Counted from the first letter of the stretch, positions 1 through 6,298 are shown. The stretch is DNA of 10,218 bases from Palsa-870 sp035937155 (GCA_035937155.1 DASYVJ010000016.1:1-10218), one strand, 5' to 3'. Program-made: numbers and translations. The notes: generated by a model from the sequence alone, not told the origin.

Positions 1-2
1 TC

Positions 3-197
3 TCCATCGCCGTTTCACCGGTTCTTTTCGGCGCCGGAGTTCGCCTGTTCGACGGAGTTGACCAGCGCCGAATCTCGCTGGACATCGTAGATGCGATTAA
101 TTCACCTATGGTCACCCATTTGACCTACGCAGTTCGTCGCAGGGAACTGGGATCAGAGAAGGCGGACTCCATTACCGCGGGTGTCCAGCCTGACTAG
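3..197 (+). CDS. Dihydrofolate reductase family protein (RibD C-terminal domain), 3' end only
   Basis: The window opens inside a reading frame that runs from base 3 to TAG at 195-197, giving the last 64 residues. The segment reads SPVLFGAGVRLFDG, then a strand ending in IDIV-like residues, then SPMVTHLTYAVRR. This is the usual C-terminal end of the RibD_C/DHFR-like family: the PVLLGxGxRLF motif followed by the final beta strand VTHLxYxV. Members of this family are NADPH-dependent reductases with a DHFR fold, most of unknown substrate. The NADPH-binding and substrate regions lie outside the window. The tail after AVRR is about 20 residues long and unremarkable. Its downstream neighbour is a methyltransferase remnant on the opposite strand, 27 bases away. 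Family assignment rests on a short segment, so the exact function is open. Confidence 0.72.
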   Translation, partial: SIAVSPVLFGAGVRLFDGVDQRRISLDIVDAINSPMVTHLTYAVRRRELGSEKADSITAGVQPD

Positions 198-224
198 GCG
201 GATTCAATTCGGCGGAGACACGCT

Positions 225-443
225 TCACGCTTTAGGAGGCAACGGTGGCTGAGTGCTGTACGCCCCCGTGCCGACGTCGAGGATGCTTCTCGTTGCGCCC
301 AGGGATAGATGGCCGACCAGACGCTCGCCAACCGGCCGGATGATGGGACTCCAGAGCTCGTCGTAGGCGTGGGCCCTTTGCGAGTATCGCTCGGCCAGGA
401 TCGCTGTCTGCTCGTCGTTTGTCAGCTGACTTGGGTGCTTCAC
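225..443 (-). pseudogene. SAM-dependent methyltransferase remnant, truncated in motif I
   Basis: Read on the minus strand, the segment holds DEQTAILAERYSQRAHAYDE, then LWSPIIRPVGERLVGHL, then ILDVGTG. This is the normal start of a class I methyltransferase: an N-terminal helix with the YxxRAxxYDxLW pattern, then the glycine-rich SAM-binding motif I. Immediately after GTGA the frame leaves the family pattern (YSTQPPLPPKA) and stops at 225-227. The rest of the Rossmann fold (motifs II-IV, usually another 150 or more residues) is absent, because the neighbouring reductase fragment ends at 197. A run of five C at 263-267 sits at the break, so a frameshift may have come first, but neither other frame gives a convincing continuation. 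I place the original start near a GTG at 441-443. The frame stays open to an ATG at 534-536, but that extension does not look like the family. It is very likely non-functional. Confidence 0.68.
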
Positions 444-534
444 GTTCTGTGGGTGGCCATCTCCAAACGTCACCGAAGCATAGTTGCGTTCGACCGGGTG
501 CGCGCCGCCGCTCCCCACGCGTACGATCCGAGCC

Positions 535-873
535 ATGGCAAGCGAGCCGCCGCCGACCCAACCCGCTGGGCCGCCTACGCAGCCTGGACCCGCCGCCTCT
601 CGCGACGAGTGGCGGGCGTGGCGCCACCACCAGCACGATTACTGGCGCGAGCAGCGACACGCGGGTGGCTGGTATGGCCCGGGCACCGGGCCGTGGAACT
701 GGTGGGGAGGTAGCTGGTTCTGGGGAGTGGCGCTCCTCCTCATTGGGGCCTACTACCTGCTCCAGAACCTTGGCCTGCTGAAGTGGATTCCGGCCGATGT
801 GCTGTGGCCTTCGCTGCTTATCCTTCTGGGACTCTACCTGCTGGTTCGCCGCGGCCGGGGCTGGGGGCCTTAA
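535..873 (+). CDS. Small two-helix membrane protein, DUF5668 (LiaI-LiaF-like) type
   Basis: The 112-residue protein has three parts. Residues 1-22 are proline-rich and probably disordered. Residues 25-60 are rich in Trp, His, Arg and Gly. Two hydrophobic helices follow at about 62-78 (FWGVALLLIGAYYLLQNLG) and 88-104 (VLWPSLLILLGLYLLVRR). The pattern of helix, NLG, LLKWIPADVLWPSLLILLG, helix and basic tail is typical of the DUF5668/LiaF-like transmembrane region found in small envelope-stress-associated proteins. No enzymatic motif is present. The basic VRRGRG end suggests a cytoplasmic C terminus. I chose the ATG at 535. A TTG at 484 would add 17 residues unlike the family, and neither start has a strong ribosome-binding site. 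The ATG lies in the palindrome CCATGG, which also carries an ATG on the opposite strand. Function is unknown. Confidence 0.75.
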   Translation: MASEPPPTQPAGPPTQPGPAASRDEWRAWRHHQHDYWREQRHAGGWYGPGTGPWNWWGGSWFWGVALLLIGAYYLLQNLGLLKWIPADVLWPSLLILLGLYLLVRRGRGWGP

Positions 874-921
874 GCGACCCGCCGACTCCGCGCCGCACAG
901 TGATCGAGCCATAGTCGCCTA

Positions 922-939
922 GTTCTTTCGCACAAGAAC
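922..939. repeat. Inverted repeat GTTCTT-N6-AAGAAC upstream of the DUF302 gene
   Basis: Perfect 6-bp arms (922-927 and 934-939) are separated by six bases and lie about 26 bp before the GTG at 965. It could be an operator for the DUF302 gene or a weak hairpin after the DUF5668 gene. There is no T-run, so a terminator is less likely. Arms this short can occur by chance. Confidence 0.3.
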
Positions 940-964
940 CACCGTCATTCGAGGCACGCGACAA

Positions 965-1341
965 GTGATTGTTCAGCGAAGTGCGGCCGGTAACGGCGAC
1001 ACCGCCAATCGTCTTTTCGAAGCAATCAAACGACACGGTTTGACTGTATTTGCCCGCATTGACCACGCCGCCGCCGCCAGCGATGTCGGCCTCTCACTCG
1101 CACCTGAAGAAGTCGTGGTGTTTGGCAATCCGCTGGCCGGCACGGCGCTTATGCAGGAAGATCGGCGCATCGGTTTGGAGCTGCCGCTGCGAATCCTGTT
1201 GTGGGAGCAGGGCGACGGCGTTTTCCTCGCCCATGGCGACCCGAGGGACTTAGTACTCGGTATGAGGTCAAACAGCACCGGTCGACTCTGGATGCAATGG
1301 CCGAGCTGCTCGCTAAGGTTGCCGCTGAAACGGCTGGTTAA
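965..1341 (+). CDS. DUF302 family protein, frameshifted near its C terminus
   Basis: Residues 1-93 match the DUF302 fold: an N-terminal helix (NRLFEAIKRHGLTVFARIDH), then AAAASDVGLSLAPEEVVVFGNP, then LAGTALMQEDRRIGLELPLRILLWE and a final strand ending GDPR. In the starting frame the protein then reads into unlikely sequence and stops at 1402. The neighbouring frame gives LSTRYEVKQHRSTLDAMAEL, then LAKVAAETAG and TAA at 1339-1341, the expected closing helix of the family. One base appears to be missing at about 1241-1250 (CCGAGGGACT). Repaired length is 125 residues, normal for DUF302. The start is a GTG at 965 without a strong ribosome-binding site, and the frame is open upstream to about 920 without a better start. 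DUF302 proteins are small and of unknown role. It converges on the TetR gene, which ends at 1376. Confidence 0.8.
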
Positions 1342-1345
1342 TCGC

Positions 1346-1377
1346 AGCGCACTCGGCGCTCGCGTCGTCGGTGCGCT
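1346..1377. terminator. Possible bidirectional terminator hairpin between convergent genes
   Basis: AGCGCAC (1346-1352) and GTGCGCT (1371-1377) are perfect 7-bp complements around an 18-base loop. They lie just after the repaired stop of the DUF302 gene and overlap the stop of the convergent TetR gene. The position suits a shared terminator. There is no clear T-run on either side, and the loop is long, so this is a weak call. Confidence 0.3.
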
Positions 1378-2065
1378 AGGTCTTGACCGCGAAGTCTCCT
1401 AAGCCGTGCTCTAGGCGCTGGAACACTCGGCGGGTCTGGGATCTGAAGTCCTCAACAAGCTCGGAACCGCGTCGCCCTGCGAGCACTTGGTTGCGGACGT
1501 GGTCGACCAGCATCCTGTGGACGACCATCAATGCGCCGGCCGCACCGAGCGGCTCGACATCATCTGGAGCAGCGCCGGTCTCCCCGGCTAAGACAGCTGC
1601 GAGCTGGCGCATGTAACGGTCGACGATGTCACGCTCGCGCGCCACCAGCGCCGGGCTGGCCGAGATGGTCTTCGCTGCCTTCCTGATCGCGTCGACTCTC
1701 GCTCTAGTTGCGAGGCCGTCGGCTCCTTCGAGCACCCGACGGCGAAACGCGTCCAACGCCGACTTCCCCCGCGGGCGGCTGCGCACGGCATCGATCAAGT
1801 CCTCCTCAAAAAACTGCATACCGCCGTAGAAGAGGTCTTCTTTGGTAGGGAAGTAGTTAAAGACTGTCACCTCGGACACATCGGCAGCTCGCGCGATCTC
1901 GGCGACGGCGACCGCATCGAAGCCCCGCTCCACGAACAACCGATTGGCCGCGTCGAAGATCTGCCGACGCGTCTCCCTTTTCTTGCGCTCTCGGAGTCCG
2001 AGCTCGGCCGCCACGGCGCCATTGTATCGGAATAACCTGGGTCGCCCTGAACTTTTAGTCGCCAT
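1376..2065 (-). CDS. TetR/AcrR family transcriptional regulator (next to efflux genes)
   Basis: This encodes a 229-residue repressor from the ATG at 2063-2065. The N-terminal DNA-binding domain is clear: RERKKRETRRQIFDAANRLF (helix 1), FVERGFDAVAVAEIARAADV (helix 2) and SEVTVFNYFPTKEDLFY (recognition helix, about residues 64-80). The remaining roughly 150 residues form the helical ligand-binding and dimerisation domain, which is poorly conserved as usual. The ATG start has no clear ribosome-binding site. A TTG at 2101 would add 12 residues, and a GTG at 2014 is also possible because TACAAT lies just upstream of it, fitting a leaderless transcript. The gene is divergent from a DUF2269-DHA2 transporter pair, so I infer that it represses them and itself, with release on binding an exported compound. 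The gene shows no frameshift, unlike its neighbours. Confidence 0.9.
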   Translation of the reverse strand: MATKSSGRPRLFRYNGAVAAELGLRERKKRETRRQIFDAANRLFVERGFDAVAVAEIARAADVSEVTVFNYFPTKEDLFYGGMQFFEEDLIDAVRSRPRGKSALDAFRRRVLEGADGLATRARVDAIRKAAKTISASPALVARERDIVDRYMRQLAAVLAGETGAAPDDVEPLGAAGALMVVHRMLVDHVRNQVLAGRRGSELVEDFRSQTRRVFQRLEHGLGDFAVKT

Positions 2066-2075
2066 AAGTTTATGG
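2062..2075. promoter_or_regulatory. Operator-like palindrome CCATAA-N2-TTATGG
   Basis: Perfect 6-bp arms (2062-2067 and 2070-2075) flank two bases, in the region between the divergent TetR and DUF2269 genes. The element covers the likely TetR start codon. TATGGT at 2071-2076 could also act as a -10 box for the transporter genes, though the hexamer 17 bp upstream (TGAACT) is a poor -35. Binding here would block both directions. The same hexamer pair, in the opposite arrangement, occurs in the second TetR intergenic region of this window. Confidence 0.45.
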
Positions 2076-2076
2076 T

Positions 2077-2094
2077 AGCCTAACGACAAAGGCT
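2077..2094. promoter_or_regulatory. Inverted repeat AGCCT-N8-AGGCT upstream of DUF2269 gene
   Basis: This pair of 5-bp arms lies directly beside the CCATAA/TTATGG palindrome, 17 bp before the ATG at 2112. It could be a second operator half, or the real TetR site. The arms are short, so confidence is low. It precedes the strong ribosome-binding site AAGGAGG at 2100-2106, which sits 5 bp before that ATG. Confidence 0.28.
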
Positions 2095-2111
2095 GGGTCA
2101 AGGAGGAACAT

Positions 2112-2566
2112 ATGAGTCTCTATTCGGTTGCGCTTTTCATTCATATCGTCGGATCGTTGCTGCTCTTCGTTCTGCTTACCATCGAGGGCATCGGGCTGCG
2201 GCGGGGCTTCATCGCCGCTCGCTTGAACAGAGTATTGGGCCGATTTCAGCGCTGGCCATCCTCGTTCCGGGCGTCTACATGGTCGCTTCGCAATGGGGCT
2301 GGAAAGGCTGGGTCGTTGTCGGCATCACGTCGTGGGTCCTCATTGCTGTATCGGGCGCTCTCACAGGTATCAGTCTGCTGGCGGGCCGCGTGAACACCCG
2401 AACCGCCTCGGCGTCATGGTCGATGCGGATCGGGATGGCGCTCGGTGTGGTCTTCATCATGACCGTCAAGCCGGACCTGCTCCTGGCCACAATCGCGGTC
2501 CTGGCCGGCGCAGTGCTCGGTGGGGCGGCAGGCTTCGCCGGCATGAGGCCGGTGCGGTCCACATGA
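2112..2566 (+). CDS. DUF2269 family integral membrane protein, frameshifted
   Basis: The start ATG at 2112 has a near-perfect ribosome-binding site (AAGGAGG, 5-bp spacing). The first 43 residues (SLYSVALFIHIVGSLLLFVL, then LTIEGIGLRR and AARLNRVLG) form the first membrane helix of a DUF2269-like protein. At 2237-2241 (GGGCC) one base is missing. The original frame turns to unlikely sequence, while the next frame continues PISALAILVPGVYMVASQWG, then WKGWVVVGITSWVLIAVSGA and further hydrophobic helices to TGA at 2564-2566. Repaired, it is 151 residues with four membrane helices, normal for the family. Its stop overlaps the ATG of the transporter gene (ATGA), so the two are translationally coupled. 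DUF2269 proteins have no established activity. Being paired with an efflux pump under TetR control suggests an accessory role in export, which is inference. Confidence 0.8.
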
Positions 2567-4025
2567 GCACCTCCGCAGTCATAAACCACGACCGCAGGCA
2601 GGCCGCCGAGCCGGACCCACGGCGGTGGACAGCGCTTGCGCTCATCGCTGTTGCCCAGCTGATGATTGCGCTGGACGCCACGATCGTGAGCATCGCCCTA
2701 CCTTCCGCGCAGACGGCCTTGGCGCCTCGGACGCCAATCGGCAGTGGGTCATCACGGCGTACACCCTTGCGTTTGGCGGGCTGCTGCTGCTGGGTGGCCG
2801 CCTTGCCGACCAGATCGGCCGTAAGCGTGCGTTCCTGGGCGGACTGGTCGGATTCGCTGTTGCGTCGGTGATGGGCGGCGAAGCGCCCAACTTTGTGGTG
2901 CTTGTCGGGGCTCGCGCTATGCAAGGTGCCTTCGCCGCCGTGCTGGCACCGACCGCCCTCTCCCTCCTTGCCGTGTCCTTCACCCAGCCTCGTGAGCGCG
3001 CAACCGCTTTCGCCGTGTACGGATCGATTGCCGGCAGCGGGGCAGCCGTAGGTCTGTTGCTTGGCGGGGCGCTGACCCAGTACCTGGACTGGCGATGGTG
3101 CCTGTTCGTCAACGTGCCCATCGCGCTGGGTGCCGCGGTCGTCGGCTGGAAGGTGCTGTCAGACACACCAAGTCAATCCCGTCCTCACTTCGACGTCCCC
3201 GGCGTAATCCTGGCGACAGGCGGGCTGGCTTCACTTGTCTTCGCGTGCAACCAGGCTGTCGGTGAAGGTTGGACATCGCCAACCGTGGCCGTACTCCTTT
3301 TAAGCAGCACCGTACTCCTGGCGTTGTTCATCCTGCGTGAAGCGCGCGCGCGTCACCCGTTGCTTCCTCTACGCATCGTGCTCGACCGCAGTCGGGGCGG
3401 CGCGTATATCACCGTGGCCCTCGCCATCGCCGGCATGTTCGGCGCCTTTCTGTTTCTGACCTATTACATGCAGGTGGTCCTGCGCTACTCGCCACTGCAA
3501 GCGGGCCTTGCATTTCTTCCGATGACCATCGCGTCGCAGGTTGGGTCGTGGGCGATCGCGAGCCGGCTCATGCCTTTCGTGCCGCCTCGAGCCCTGATGG
3601 CTCCGGGCTCGCTGGTGGCTGCGGCAGGCATGGCAATCCTCATCTCGCTGCAGGTGAACAGCGGGTACGTGACGCATGTACTGCCGGCCGAAGTCCTGCT
3701 CGGTCTCGGCATCGCCTGCGTGATGGTGCCGGCCTTCAGCACGGCGACGCAGGGAGTAGACCCACGTGAGGCCGGCATCGCCTCGGCCACCGTCAACACG
3801 GCTCAACAGGTGGGCGCCTCGCTAGGAACTGCCCTGCTGAACACCGTCGCAGCGAGCGCGACAGCCGGCTATCTCGTGACCAACACGCTCGGTCAGCGTG
3901 CTGAGGCGTTGGTGCACGGCTACTCGGTAGCCACCGAGTGGGGCACGGCGATCCTCGTGCTGGGCGCCGTGGCGGCGGCTTTGCTGATTAACTCGCCGCG
4001 CCCACAAGCACACCGTGGGGAGTGA
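2563..4025 (+). CDS. MFS transporter, DHA2 (EmrB/QacA) 14-helix drug efflux family, frameshifted near N terminus
   Basis: This is a proton-driven exporter of the inner membrane. From the ATG at 2563 the protein has a short hydrophilic head, then the DHA2 TM1 motif (QLMIALDATIVSIALPSAQT, about residues 32-51). A base is missing at about 2716-2718 (GGCC, expected GGCCC). The next frame continues LGASDANRQWVITAYTLAFG, then LLLLGGRLADQIGRKRAF (loop 2-3 motif A), GSGAAVGLLLGGAL (antiporter motif C) and WRWCLFVNVPIAL. Further helices run to TGA at 4023-4025. Repaired length is 487 residues, normal for 14-helix members. Without repair, an open frame begins at 2625 and lacks a proper TM1. The start overlaps the DUF2269 stop and the end overlaps a possible GTG start of the next gene. 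The divergent TetR regulator probably controls it. The substrate cannot be read from sequence. Confidence 0.88.
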
Positions 4026-4057
4026 TCCTCAGGCGCCAAGAGTTACCTTCTGCCTCG

Positions 4058-4447
4058 ATGGAACCAATGCCAGATCCCGTTCGATTGCGCCAACGCCTCA
4101 GAGAATCTCTGAAAGTCGCACTGAATGCGCGCGACAGTATCGCTATTGCGGCATTTCGATCTGCGATGAGTGCGATCGATAACGCCGAAGCTGTAGACCA
4201 GTCACACGCGCCAGCACAAACCGGCGGAATTATGGGGGATGTCCGGCTTGGCGTTGGCGCCGGAGAAGCCGCTCGACGGGAGCTGTCTACACAAGACGTT
4301 CTGGAGGTTATTCGTGCTGAGGTTAGGGACCGCACCGATGCCGGCGCCGAATATCACCGCCTGGGGCGCGCCGAGCAGGCGAGCCGGTTGAGCGCTGAGG
4401 CGACGGCGCTCCTTTCTTTCCTCGAGACCGCGACCAGGGCACCCTAG
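4058..4447 (+). CDS. GatB/YqeY-like domain protein
   Basis: The protein is helical and soluble, about 129 residues from the ATG at 4058. The sequence pattern is LRQRLRESLKVALNARDSIA, then FRSAMSAIDNAE, a variable middle with Gly and Ala, then LSTQDVLEVIRAEVRDRTDA and a closing helix (EQASRLSAEATALLSFLE). It resembles YqeY: an N-terminal helical bundle that works on short helices, then the VxxxIxxExxxR pattern. YqeY shares the GatB tail fold that contacts tRNA, but free-standing members have no proven reaction. A GTG at 4022 overlaps the transporter stop as GTGA and would add 12 residues. It would give translational coupling and may be the true start, since the ATG at 4058 has no strong ribosome-binding site. 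Its role in an efflux operon is unclear. It converges on the MDR gene 25 bp away. Confidence 0.62.
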   Translation: MEPMPDPVRLRQRLRESLKVALNARDSIAIAAFRSAMSAIDNAEAVDQSHAPAQTGGIMGDVRLGVGAGEAARRELSTQDVLEVIRAEVRDRTDAGAEYHRLGRAEQASRLSAEATALLSFLETATRAP

Positions 4448-4472
4448 TACCCACCCTTTGCCCGGACCGACC

Positions 4473-5387
4473 TCATGCCGTCACAGCTATGACCACATTG
4501 CCCTTCTTGTGTCCCTCGTCCACATACCTGTGAGCGTCCACGATCTGTTCCAGCGGATAGCTTCTGTCGATGACCGGTCTCAGCCTTCCCGCTTCGACCA
4601 ACTCTGTGAGGAACACCAGATCTTCCGCGCGCAGCTTGGGCTGGCTGTCATCGACAGTGATGTGTCTTCCGTCAGGAGTCAGTGATCCCTGAGCCTGCAA
4701 CCTTGCCTTTCTCGTCCCAACGGCGTTGAAGATCAGGTCATAGCGGGCATCGTTCTGCGTGAAATCCTCCTGGGTGTAGTCGATCACCGCGTCGGCTCCC
4801 AGGGACTTAACGAGATTCAGATTCGCGGTACTACACACCCCGGTGACTTCCGCACCAAAGTACTTCGCGAGCTGTACCGCAGAGGTACCGATGGCTCCCG
4901 ACGCCCCATAGACCAGGACACGCTGCCTGCTCTGGATGTTCGCCTTCTTCAGGAAATACAAAGCCAGCAATCCACCGTAGGGAACCGCAGCGGCTTCTTC
5001 GTAAGTGAGATTGGACGGTTTCAGAGCGAGGAGTGCCTTTTCCCCCAAGCATTCGTACTCGGCGTAGGCGCCAAATCGGAAGGCTGTGAATCCGTAAACC
5101 TGACTGCTTCGCTTGAACTGTGTGACGTCGTGCCCGACTGATTCGACCTCGCCGGCCAACACCAACCCGAGTATGGGATTTCTCGGTTTTGTGAACCCGA
5201 GCACTGCGCCCAAAGGCAGCTTGAGTCGGAGTGGGACGTTGAAGGCCCGGATGATGCAGTCGCTCGCAGTCACCGCGGTCGCGAAGATCTTGATGCAGAC
5301 CTCACTGCTCCTGGGTATCGGTTTTGGCAGATCTTTGAGCTGAAGGACCTCGGGAGGCCCGTACCTCGTGCAGACGACAGCTCGCAT
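4473..5387 (-). CDS. NAD(P)-dependent MDR superfamily oxidoreductase (quinone oxidoreductase-like)
   Basis: This 304-residue zinc-independent medium-chain reductase probably uses NADPH to reduce quinones or enones in the cytoplasm. The start opens MRAVVCTRYGPPEVLQL, the classic MDR first strand. The N-terminal GroES-like domain covers about residues 1-125 (PILGLVLAGEVESVGHDVTQ, then DxVYGF-like SQVYGF). The nucleotide-binding fold carries YGASGAIGTSAVQLAK (about 155-170) and a SLGADAVIDY strand. The protein closes with the YPLEQIVDAHRYVDEGHKKG tail. The cysteine ligands of zinc-binding members are not evident. The ATG at 5387 has AAGGAGG 5 bp upstream; in-frame ATGs at 5411 and 5423 are weaker. 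Inverted repeats at 5399-5417 and 5479-5498 mark likely control sites. The substrate is unknown. Confidence 0.87.
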   Translation of the reverse strand: MRAVVCTRYGPPEVLQLKDLPKPIPRSSEVCIKIFATAVTASDCIIRAFNVPLRLKLPLGAVLGFTKPRNPILGLVLAGEVESVGHDVTQFKRSSQVYGFTAFRFGAYAEYECLGEKALLALKPSNLTYEEAAAVPYGGLLALYFLKKANIQSRQRVLVYGASGAIGTSAVQLAKYFGAEVTGVCSTANLNLVKSLGADAVIDYTQEDFTQNDARYDLIFNAVGTRKARLQAQGSLTPDGRHITVDDSQPKLRAEDLVFLTELVEAGRLRPVIDRSYPLEQIVDAHRYVDEGHKKGNVVIAVTA

Positions 5388-5398
5388 CGCTCCCTCCT

Positions 5399-5417
5399 TG
5401 TTCAGCTCCATTGAACA
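5399..5417. promoter_or_regulatory. Inverted repeat TGTTCA-N7-TGAACA just upstream of the MDR gene
   Basis: Perfect 6-bp arms lie 12 bp before the MDR start codon, directly abutting its ribosome-binding site (AAGGAGG on the minus strand, 5393-5399). It may be an operator or a leader hairpin that masks the ribosome-binding site. No regulator gene lies beside it. Confidence 0.35.
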
Positions 5418-5423
5418 CCTCAA

Positions 5424-5790
5424 GGAAAACGTGGCGCTGAGTCATTTCCGCCAGCCTAGGGCGTGAGGTGCACTGCGAAATCGGTGGAATTACCGATTCT
5501 GTACTTGAACGAGCGGGGTTTCGTAGGTCCTACCATTAACCGGACTCACGCGCCTCGTCGCACCTGGCGGTGTGGCCGGACCCGCGTACAGCCTCCCTCA
5601 GGCCTGGGTCAGGCCGTCAGCAAATAGGCAAGTGCCGGCGCTGGGGGCCCAGCTGCCTCGAAGTTCGAGCGACGCGATCGTGGATCAGATCAGCCTGGCC
5701 GTTGGCTCACCACGATGCCCGGCCACCGAGACTGAGGAAGTCCCGCTCGGCCTCGGTCGGCGCCATCGCCTCGTTACGGGCCAGCCCGTC
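5424..5790. other. Gene-poor gap between the cupin and MDR genes
   Basis: This stretch of roughly 370 bp separates the cupin stop (5791) from the MDR leader. Several open frames exist on both strands, but none shows a recognisable domain, ribosome-binding site or membrane pattern. It contains the inverted repeat at 5479-5498, described separately, and the compact palindrome GCTGGG-N2-CCCAGC at 5640-5653. It presumably holds the MDR promoter and the cupin terminator, but I could not place a convincing -35/-10 pair or T-run. Confidence 0.5.
5479..5498. promoter_or_regulatory. Operator-like inverted repeat AATCGGT-N6-ACCGATT
   Basis: Perfect 7-bp arms around six bases give a 20-bp dyad, about 92 bp upstream of the MDR start on the minus strand. 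The size and position suit a dimeric repressor or activator site for the MDR gene. There is no T-run, so it is not an obvious terminator. Confidence 0.5.
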
Positions 5791-6282
5791 CTAAACGTTC
5801 CTGAATGGAGGCGGTCCGAGGATCTCGATCCCGCCGTTTCGCTCCGCCGACGCTCGGAGGCGGGCGAAGTCGACCGGGGCCGAGGTTTCGAGTTCGGTTG
5901 TGGCCGGCTCGCTCGCGCCCCGATAGAAAGCCTCACCGCTCCCGGGCGTCTCCAGGAAAAGAACCCGCGCCGTTTCCGACGTAACGAGGAAGGCGTGGGG
6001 CATACCGCGCGGGGCCATCGCGACGCCGCCCGACCCGACTAGTTGCTCTTCGCCGTCTATGTGGAGGAGGATTTCGCCCTCAAGCACATACAGGGTCTCG
6101 TCGTGCGGATGGGTGTGCAGAGGAGTGGTCTTGCCACCCGACATGACATCCTCGAACAGGAGGAATGCGCCGCCAGTCTCAGCAGCAGTGGCCTTCCAGA
6201 TATGCAGGCCGCCGCCGTAGAACCACAGTCTCTCGCCTTCACCAGCGGCGCGCACGATTGGGACCACCTTGCTAGCTGCCAT
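5791..6282 (-). CDS. Cupin domain protein (single-domain, quercetinase-like)
   Basis: This is a 163-residue single cupin barrel. Cupin motif 1 fits exactly: Gly50, five residues, His56-x-His58, three residues, Glu62, six residues, Gly69 (GKTTPLHTHPHDETLYVLEG). Motif 2 has Gly85, Pro91, Gly93 and His96, with Val at the usual Asn position. The three His and one Glu form the expected metal site, so a metal-dependent dioxygenase or isomerase is plausible, though many such proteins only bind small ligands. An HIWKATAAETGGAFLLFED strand precedes the barrel. The C-terminal 40 residues lie outside it. The ATG at 6282 has AGGAGT a few bases upstream. It is divergent from a TetR gene 62 bp away with a palindrome between them, so it is probably the repressor's target. 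Confidence 0.87.
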   Translation of the reverse strand: MAASKVVPIVRAAGEGERLWFYGGGLHIWKATAAETGGAFLLFEDVMSGGKTTPLHTHPHDETLYVLEGEILLHIDGEEQLVGSGGVAMAPRGMPHAFLVTSETARVLFLETPGSGEAFYRGASEPATTELETSAPVDFARLRASAERNGGIEILGPPPFRNV

Positions 6283-6298
6283 CTCTTACTCCTGCGCT

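Noticed and set aside
232..912. Minus-strand open frame of 226 codons over the left end
   Set aside because: It is low-complexity and Arg/Pro-rich, overlaps the DUF5668 gene and methyltransferase remnant, and shows no family pattern.
874..964. Possible tRNA or small RNA gene before the DUF302 gene
   Set aside because: No cloverleaf, anticodon arm or T-loop sequence could be found; only the short inverted repeat at 922-939 is visible.
2237..2720. Programmed -1 ribosomal frameshifting in DUF2269 and the DHA2 transporter
   Set aside because: Neither site has a classic X-XXY-YYZ slippery heptamer, I see no clear downstream stem, and these families are not known to use frameshifting. A missing base explains them better.
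2625..4025. Transporter start at 2625 as the real gene start
   Set aside because: It would replace TM1 with unlikely residues; the TM1 motif reads clearly in the 2563 frame with an ATGA overlap.
5640..5653. Palindrome GCTGGG-N2-CCCAGC in the gap
   Set aside because: It is too compact for a strong hairpin, has no T-run, and short GC palindromes are common at this base composition.
5572..6042. Plus-strand open frame opposite the cupin gene
   Set aside because: It has Arg-rich shadow composition, no ribosome-binding site and no recognisable motif; the cupin on the other strand is certain.
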